The notes below the pieces were generated by a model. It saw only the letters and a list, made by a program, of their open reading frames with translations, had not been told where the DNA came from and ran no database searches. A stretch of 44,127 nucleotides of DNA. Origin: Tubiluchus corallicola. Lineage: Eukaryota > Priapulida > Priapulimorpha > Priapulimorphida > Tubiluchidae. Both the position numbers and the translations under genes were made by a program. The stretch spans positions 5,001 through 49,127 of the forward strand of contig JAQGDQ010001295.1 of the NCBI GenBank assembly GCA_030141605.1, in the 5' to 3' direction. Below, one piece after another: positions 10,432-44,127 of this stretch (its first letter is position 1; each line of letters opens with the position of its first letter).

Positions 10432-11982
10432 TGTATGTTTATTTATTTAAACACACTTGCTGAATGTTTGTTTATTTAAATACAATTATTTCCAGTACCA
10501 CATAACTACAGTTAAGCTGGTAAGACTCTGCTACCTGTAATAATAACGTAAACAAAATGCAATTTTAATCTGTAAAAAGAAAACAAGGGTGTATAAAAAT
10601 TGAAAATAAAAAAAGAAGTGCAATCAGAAACGCAGCCGAATAGTTGGCACTTATAAGAGAAAGTTTGGCTTGTGCGAATCATTGAAAGGGTAAATGCCTC
10701 TTCTGTAAATTTACTTTTTAAGACAGTTGCACTGATTTTCCATTATGTGTGCACAACAACAATAGTAATAAAATACATAATAACAATTAATTTTAATAAA
10801 GCTAAACGTTGATTGTTCATGGAGTGTACTCGGCTACAAAGAGCAAATTAAGCAATGCTAAACCTGGCCAGTCAGTAGATGGGTTGCAGCAAGGCTAAAT
10901 GGCTCTGGCTGGTTTCATTCGTCTTGCTCTTCTGGTTACATCCGAACATGTTCTTTGTGATCTTATATTTTTGTTCTCTGTGATCTTTGGTCACGCTCTG
11001 CATTAAGCGCTTGGGCAGCAGTAAGCAGTGCGCTGAACAATGTATAAAAAGCTAATTTACATTAACATAAAAAGTTGAAAAATTTAATTATTGCACTGAA
11101 AATCATTGAAATAATTAATTCAAGTATATTTAAAAAAATAATTAGAAACAACCGTTTGTAATTCCGAAAATACCAGTACTTTTATATATTAAAAGGGAAA
11201 AGTGATTAACTAATTTGAGAATACCGAATTATTAAAATCAGAAGATACTGAAAACAATGAAGAAGCGAAGCATTGGTTAAAGTGCTAGAGATGATTCACT
11301 ACTCAAACCAGAGATGGAGCCACGCGATCAGTCGCTTCTACACTCTTAAAATCAGTAATCGATCTGAAAAATGGACGATGTGCCGAAGTTGGTTCATTGC
11401 GAAAAGTCTAAACCTTTATTTAAATAAATGTGCCTAAGAATTCGCTTTTTTCATTAAAAGTTTGCACGGTTTCTGAGCATTTTTAGTCTTAATACTTATG
11501 TGAGCAAAGACTTGGTAAGTCATAATTATATAGTTTTACTCGTGTTAGCCTCCGTAGATTTTAGTTTTATCAAAATTGTAGATGTAAACACTGAATTCAA
11601 ATATTCCGAGCTATACTAGCAGGAGTCTGTGGTGTTAGAGATGGGCCAGTAAGTTGTACCAAAGGATCGAAATGGCCTTTCGACATAAAAATAACTTGTT
11701 TACATGAACGGACACGTCTGATTTTGCTTTTCATCTACTGTATACTATAAGTATAAGTTTGTGACAGTAACAGCCAAAAACATGTTTTGAATATAGCATT
11801 TTAAAGTTTAATCATCAAGTCAGCTTGAACTAGAAACTTTCCGTCTGTGGAATTTTGCCTGTTTGATTGGTAAATAAAATAACTGTAGCTACTTCTGCTC
11901 TGTTTAATTAGACATAGACATTTATTTGCTCCAAATGTGTGACAAATTTCCATTTTACGAAAAAATAACTTTATCCGTGGAG

Positions 11983-12035
11983 ATGGGCGAGGAAAGACCG
12001 TAGGTCATCTAGTCACTCACCCCTTATAATTTAAT
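11983..12035 (-). repeat. Retroelement 3' UTR motif, minus strand
   Basis: Read on the minus strand this gives GGGGTGAGTGACTAGATGAC followed by CTACGGTCTTTCCTCGCCC. It closely resembles the minus-strand block at 25879-25926, sharing TGACTnGATnAC..TnnGGT.TTTC. A recurring block with complementary ends next to an A/T-rich tail suggests the 3' UTR of a LINE or SINE family. Confidence 0.4.
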
Positions 12036-12707
12036 ATTGATGACAGAAAAAAGAATTGATGACACAGAATACAAATAAACTAATCAAAATAAAGCAATAA
12101 CAAAAGCAAAATTATAAAAACAAACATAACAACAATAGGATAAGTGAAAAAAAGAATAATAATAAATGAAGATGATGAATAAGTATCACAATAATTAGTT
12201 ACAAATTAAATTAAATGATAATAATGTACAGTTGTTTGCAAAATTCTCGGCAACAAAAAATAATGTGAATATGATTATATAACAGAAAAAAGAAACGTAA
12301 AAGCAAAGCAGAGCAGCTAATTTATGTCACCGTCCAAAATTAATCTCTAATTGGGTATAGTGCATACACAAAAAATGTGTTGCAACTTCTTTTGTTTTTA
12401 CTTGCCCATAAATGTTTTCACTGAGTTTTATAATCTTTTTTCGAAAAGAAATTTAATGATTAAAACAAACCACTTGTTTCTTTAATTAGATGTTGTTGGA
12501 TAAAGGGACAAAGTGTATTTTATACAGCCAGTTTGCTAGAAAGATGTCTTTGCAGCCAATTTTATAGTCAAGTAGTTGAGTTCTAAAAAAAAATTCATCT
12601 CGCTTTAAAACAAATTTGAAATTTTGCAGTTTCGATCTCATGAATTGTATGCAAATATATATATATATATATTTGATTATGTGAAAGATAAGGAAATTTC
12701 AGGGTTT

Positions 12708-13225
12708 GACAGTCATTTCACACAACTTTCAATATTTTTTCTAATACACATTTTTCTAATTTTCTAGAAAAACTATCTTGTAGTATTTTACTAGGACAAG
12801 GTAACTTTAGAGATTTTCTTTTTAAAATTGGATACATACATGAAAATGCCTGTATATGCTCAGAGGAAGCACAAACAGTTGAACATTTGCTTTTTGCTTG
12901 TACTCTGGTAGATGAAAATAAAAGATTAGTGATCGCAAATATCATACAATCTCAGAACATTAGTAAAATTTATACCACTCCTGACAAAAACCTGCTAGAT
13001 GCTTTCACTGAGTTAGTTTGTGATTTGTTTTTACAAACTTTAGTATAAAATATTGAACTTTGAGTAACAGAACAAATCTTACGAATGTAACAGCTATTTT
13101 ATTTACAAAGTTTTTTCAACCATACCCTGCAAATAGAGGGTCACTGTATGTATTTTATGTAAATATTTGTATATGTGTATAATTTAAAGTTTAAATAAAG
13201 AATTATAATAATAATAATAAGTCGC
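12708..13225 (+). pseudogene. LINE ORF2 C-terminal fragment (Cys-His motif) and 3' tail
   Basis: An open frame from about 12708 to TAA at 13046-13048 includes GQGNFRDFLFKIGYIHENAC, ICSEEAQTVEHLLFACTL and DAFTELVCDLFLQTLV. The C-x-C...H-x4-C arrangement after 'G.fr..L.kiG' is the C-terminal motif of jockey/I/R1-like non-LTR retrotransposon ORFs. It is followed by about 150 bp of UTR, AATAAAG at 13194 and an (ATA)n tail, a complete 3' end. It belongs to a different LINE type from the fragment at 9412. The 5' part is missing. Confidence 0.75.
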
Positions 13226-13481
13226 ACAAAATGCTGTCTATCTACTTGCTGTGATCTATAATTTATTCAACCTATGCAAAAAGGATGATACATGTATACA
13301 TATACGAAACTATAGACCTAAATTGTTTTAAAACAAAATGAACACGAAATTTTACCAACAATGGTCTATGATTTAATAAAAATGTAAATTATTATTCCAG
13401 TGATTACGATGCAGTGGTAGTAATGTGGCAGAATTGAAGAATTGCTTCGACTTGGTAGCCTTGACGACGGCCAGGTGAGCC

Positions 13482-39652
<26,171 letters not shown>

Positions 39653-40908
39653 GTAAGTTGCTTTGTCGTGTAGAGAGGGGTATTTAGCTAGTTAAATTTT
39701 GCAATTAAGCTCATGACTGCAACAGAAATAGGAAAATATCAAAGAGTTATTTAAGAAAGTAGGAAAAGCGAAGTGCAAGTTCCAGAAATAATGATGGTCT
39801 TGCCAAAGCCTTCCCATTGCACTTACCTGGAGGAAAAGTACTGTTTGCACCAAGATTCATAAATAAAATGGTTCAAAACAGACTAGCAGAGAGCCATTAT
39901 TAATTCATACAACTTCAGCCGTGTGAAGCCTGTTCCACTATTGTATGATGGTCGAATTACTCAGGCCAAACCGGATTTCGTTCATTTTTTATTGTGTCGG
40001 TTTTCTGATATGAGTGGCGCGGGGTATAGCGCGCCCCCCTTGGTGAGGGATACGACTGAAGTCCTCAACGGTTTGTCAGGCGGACGAGGAATCTTCCACT
40101 CCCAACGGCTGTAAAAGCGGATGAAGGCACCCAAGCACAAGGGCAGCAGCTTGTGTGGATGATGGTTCATGGCGTGCAAGGCTGGCAACTCGTCTTCTGG
40201 CATGGCATGGCTCATCGAGAAGCTAGTAGTTCATTTTGCCGATTCGGCCTGTTTTCTGGTTGTCTTCACTGCGGTGCAACAGATTATGAGTGCGGCCGTC
40301 GTGTTTCTTCATGCCGCCGATCTACACTCTATCTGCCAAGTGGAGGTGGACTTTGCGCGGCCATCTCTTCTCGCGCGCAAGCGTCTCAGTGCTAATTCTT
40401 TCTCCATGATGATGACTAGTCGTGGATAAGAGATGGTTTCATGGACATCTGACTCGCACTGATTTAGCCGTATCGGCTTCGACGTTGTACTGTACGGTTT
40501 TCTGGTAAAACTGTGGCATAGTCCATTATTACGTGACAAATTCTTACGAACAATACTTTTTTGTATTTTTTTCCAGTTCAATTCACCCATTTCAATTCAA
40601 ATATAATTTATTTCTTCATTCACCCAGTGACTGATAAACGCTAATGAGAATCTTGAGTTTGAAATGGTGCCTTTCCCGTGTAGGGAAACATTTTTGTTTT
40701 TCATTCGAGTCAGTCTGGCGTGGTTGTGGACTATAATTTCCCAAAGTTGTGTCAGTGTGCTAGTTCTGTTGTTTCCATAGTGATCATGAATTTAATTCCG
40801 AAACTTTTCAAACCTTAAAGTACTATACTAAAGTTTGGATACTTATTCTTATTCTTTTTCGTTATGTATTACGGTTTAGACTGCGGCTACGGTGAATTCC
40901 TTAATAAA

Positions 40909-40978
40909 ACCTCCACGGGGGATAGGTCTGCTGTATTGGCGTTCTAACACACCCCCCCCCCTGCGTATCCCTGGAGGT
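40909..40978. repeat. Imperfect inverted repeat with C-run loop
   Basis: ACCTCCACGGGGGATA (40909-40924) faces TATCCCTGGAGGT (40966-40978), and the loop contains a run of C near 40951. It may be a relic of a small DNA element. No target duplication was identified. Confidence 0.45.
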
Positions 40979-41455
40979 GATAAACAATACCACCGCCATA
41001 TACTTAATAAATGATTAATCATTTGCAAATTCACGAAGCCAGACGCACTGTACATCTGGCAGTGTATCGTGTTACTGAGTGTATAGATCTTTACCCATTC
41101 ACTCGTCCAGACTTGTTAGCTTATTGCTGTATTATTTGCACTATTATCATAAGCGTGTACCCATGTTCGCAAACTAAACTTGTTTCTTTGCATGAAAAGT
41201 CGGAAAATTGCTCGCTATGTGATCTTATCTTTGCTTTGCATTAAGTTTTCACCATTCCAGAAAGAAACTATTCTTTACGTGCTCAAAATTACCTCTGACT
41301 ACTAGCGTACAGTTATGAATTTCGTTATACTGTGACCACGTTGTTAAAATTCCGTTCATATTTGCGTAAAAAAACTTTGATTGAATTTCGAAGATTTCCG
41401 CTGATTTGTTGCGTATCAATTTGCAAGTGTTTCGGAGCGTAACATAATCGCGCGT

Positions 41456-41469
41456 GGGGGGGGGGGGGG
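41456..41469 (+). repeat. G14 homopolymer
   Basis: Fourteen consecutive G, isolated in otherwise ordinary sequence. Confidence 0.9.
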
Positions 41470-41840
41470 TTGCAAACTGCTCAAGTCTTTTGCGATGATC
41501 TTATCGTACTTTTGAGTCATTCTCAGCTTCTCCATCATGATCAGTGTCATTTAAGTTTTATCACCAGGCGACATGGTTTTCATGACTCATGTGTCAGCCT
41601 CGTCGTTGTACTTGTGTGCAAGCATTCTTCATATGCCGTGCTGTTATTTTTGGCTTCAAAATGCACGAATTATTTTGTATTTCGTTGAGCCCTTCGACTG
41701 GGTTGCCTGCAACAACCATCCGGTAACTCATATTAGAAAATTTGGCCGTTTTCGAACAACCGAATCTTTAATTGTAAATTTTTATCTCATGATACATTCG
41801 CACAGTTAAGATCAAGAGTAAAGCGTATTTGCCAAACAAG

Positions 41841-42200
41841 GCCTTTTCACAGTTCCCGCGATTGATAATGGTGGTGAAAAGGTCAAAGCTAAGGTATACC
41901 CAACAATGCATTTATGTATACTTGACAACGCGTCGCAGCCCATGTTATTGTAATAGTAACTGTTTTAATAGCTAGCTAGAACCTCACCTAGTTCATTTTT
42001 TCTTGTTTCCAAGCACGATCCTGGTAGTAAATCACTCTACGCACAGACTATTGCAGACTAAAACAACTGAAGTTACTGAACTGATGCCGCAGACGGGTTT
42101 GCTTCACCCGCACGGTTATAGTTAAGACCGGGTGCTGTGGTACACTTAACCTTTGACCTGTAGCAACTGGTGTGTGCACAATGAAACTGTGACAAGGCTA
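41841..42200. repeat. Interspersed repeat of about 360 bp, copy 2
   Basis: Partner of 14348-14715 in the same orientation. It has an extra GGTGAAAAGGTCAAAGCTAA stretch near its left end and lacks about 15 bp around the ATTAAATAAAACC segment of the other copy. Confidence 0.85.
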
Positions 42201-42502
42201 ATTGCTTTATGCTATTGATACATCGTCTACACCATGTAATTTATCGGTTGCTTCAAAAGTTCGCTGTGCCAATTTTTATATTTATCAACTGCAATGACGA
42301 TTTTTTTTATACATTTATATTATTTTTGCTGCGTTTATTTTTAATTGTGCAGACTTAGCTTATATTTATAGTGCATAATATATATAATACTCTTGTTCTT
42401 CATTCTCGTATTTACATAATTTTATAAAACTTTTACTTGACCGCTGAAATATATGTTTTTAGCGTTATTTCGCCTCTCTACTCTTAAGAAATTTAAGTGC
42501 CT

Positions 42503-42975
<473 letters not shown>

Positions 42976-43336
42976 GAAATTTTCCAATCCCATTATTTCC
43001 CTGCGTTTTCTAATTATCGCTCTACTTTTCACAAACTTGTTGACGGTCCATTTCAGAGAATAATGAAAGATCTTATTTGCTCAATGAGTTTTCTTGGTTT
43101 TTCTCAATGAAACGGCGCGCATATTTCTCATACGTTCTTATTGACTTTTAATGCGTTCGATTAAATCCTGCGATTCGTGTCGCAACGGGCAAATATTTGA
43201 CGTGTTTAACTCACCAGGTCCGAATCTATCAATATATGTTTACGTTTAAACATACCCGGGTATTGCACGTATGAATGGCTATAATGATTTGTGGGTTTGG
43301 GTGATCCATCGAAAATTTGGCAGGTTTACTATCGGG

Positions 43337-43533
43337 CAGGGCCTATTTCAGGGGGGGAGTGGGGATACTTCCCCGGGGCCTCACCCTCCAGGTAACATTT
43401 TTTTGTTTTGTGCGAACATACTGCCTCCTCTCTCCTCCTCTCTCTCTGTTGCCGCACGCACTACGCCCCCCCCTCCGAGGGGGCCTCACACGCCCCACTT
43501 CCCCGGGCCTCGCTTAGGCTCAAATAGGCCCTG
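43337..43533. mobile_element. Small hAT-like MITE, 197 bp
   Basis: Ends CAGGGCCTATTT and AAATAGGCCCTG are exact complements over 12 bp. The flanking octamers CTATCGGG (43329-43336) and CTATCAGA (43534-43541) agree at 6 of 8 positions, as expected of an aged hAT target duplication. The interior is GC-rich with CCCCGGGGCC-type blocks and no coding frame that looks real. Confidence 0.7.
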
Positions 43534-44127
43534 CTATCAGATATTCAAACACACAAACGGCTTAGGTAGCGCTAGTGTTTCTGAATAATTAACCAATTTA
43601 TACACTAAATAGACAATTGGTTAACAATCGAGATACAGTAGCAGTAGCAGGTTCTGTTGTCTCATTGGTCAGTTATGCATTTGTATAAAGACGGTAACGG
43701 TTCCGGTGGGAGTTAAAATTTTGTTTGCATTTAGTTATCTGACGCCATTGAGAAGTAAAATTAAATTTACTCAAAATGAATACTAATTTCTCAACTCGAG
43801 ATTGATTTGTATGACAAATTGCGTTGCTGAAATTTAAAGCAGCTTCCTAGAACAAAACTACTCTCTTCAAACAATTTAGTAGCTGTGCTCTTTTAGGGCT
43901 CTTCCGAACTTCACACATGCTTTGTTCTATCTAATCCATTTTAATTTTACTGTAATAGGCGAATAACTAACAAAATTACAGTAACTTGATCAGAACGTTT
44001 TCCCTTTCGCAAATCTGGAAGTTCTGGAAACTTATGCATGCAGTTGAGCCCCCTTTTGTGGTTTAGTCATGAATGTTTGACGCTTTAAACAAAGTTGAGG
44101 TTGGACGTTTCCTGGAACGTGGTTCTC

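Larger units (their letters stand above)
10333..13400. other. Intergenic region between guanylyl cyclase and Robo 5' exon
   Basis: It holds the cyclase 3' UTR and poly(A) signal, a retroelement 3'-end motif near 12000, and a LINE fragment at 12708-13225. Between 10450 and 11980 the sequence is AT-rich and I recognise nothing in it. The Robo promoter should lie in the right part, but no core promoter motif stands out. Confidence 0.6.

Noticed and set aside
40153-40429. Overlapping plus-strand frames of 80-86 codons in a GC-richer patch
   Set aside because: Two frames and the antisense are open together, which reflects base composition; no motif was recognised.

Overview
Kind of organism. This is animal nuclear DNA, AT-rich (estimated by eye). 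Two conserved bilaterian genes can be read here as spliced exons, with metazoan GT-AG introns and no bacterial-style gene packing. The remainder is introns, one intergenic gap and many repeats. The repeat mix (LINE tails, a 5S-derived SINE, hAT and mariner remnants, a 62-bp minisatellite) suggests a marine invertebrate. The 5S-like segment looks lophotrochozoan to me, but the sequence does not fix the phylum.

Layout. (1) 297-10332, plus strand: the last six coding exons of a membrane (natriuretic-peptide-receptor type) guanylyl cyclase. They run from the dimerisation/signalling helix through the whole class III cyclase domain to the stop codon, with a poly(A) signal at 10426. All five internal splice junctions keep the reading frame. 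The introns hold a hAT MITE with a perfect 8-bp target duplication, a roughly 67-unit TTTAAGA satellite, LINE debris and a complete 5S-headed SINE. (2) 10333-13400: intergenic, with LINE remnants. (3) 13401-39652, plus strand: the 5' end of a roundabout (Robo) axon-guidance receptor. The Ig1 exon at 39424-39652 is unmistakable. Two upstream exons (13482-13548 and 28710-28776) each encode a 22-residue signal peptide ending with one spare base, exactly the phase Ig1 needs. They look like alternative first exons. The roughly 26-kb region between holds a 62-bp minisatellite, a 1.5-kb element with 250-bp inverted arms, further SINE copies, a mariner remnant and a large CT tract. (4) 39653-44127: start of the next Robo intron, with an interspersed repeat, a (GA)n tract containing 178 consecutive G, and a second hAT MITE.

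How it fits together. The two genes are neighbours in the same orientation with no evident functional link: one makes cGMP in response to an extracellular ligand, the other is the Slit receptor. The most useful points are the paired alternative signal-peptide exons, Thr in place of the usual Cys at the purine-selectivity position of the cyclase, the modular 5S SINE family (head plus body, a different body, body without head), and the long inverted-repeat element inside the possible Robo transcript.
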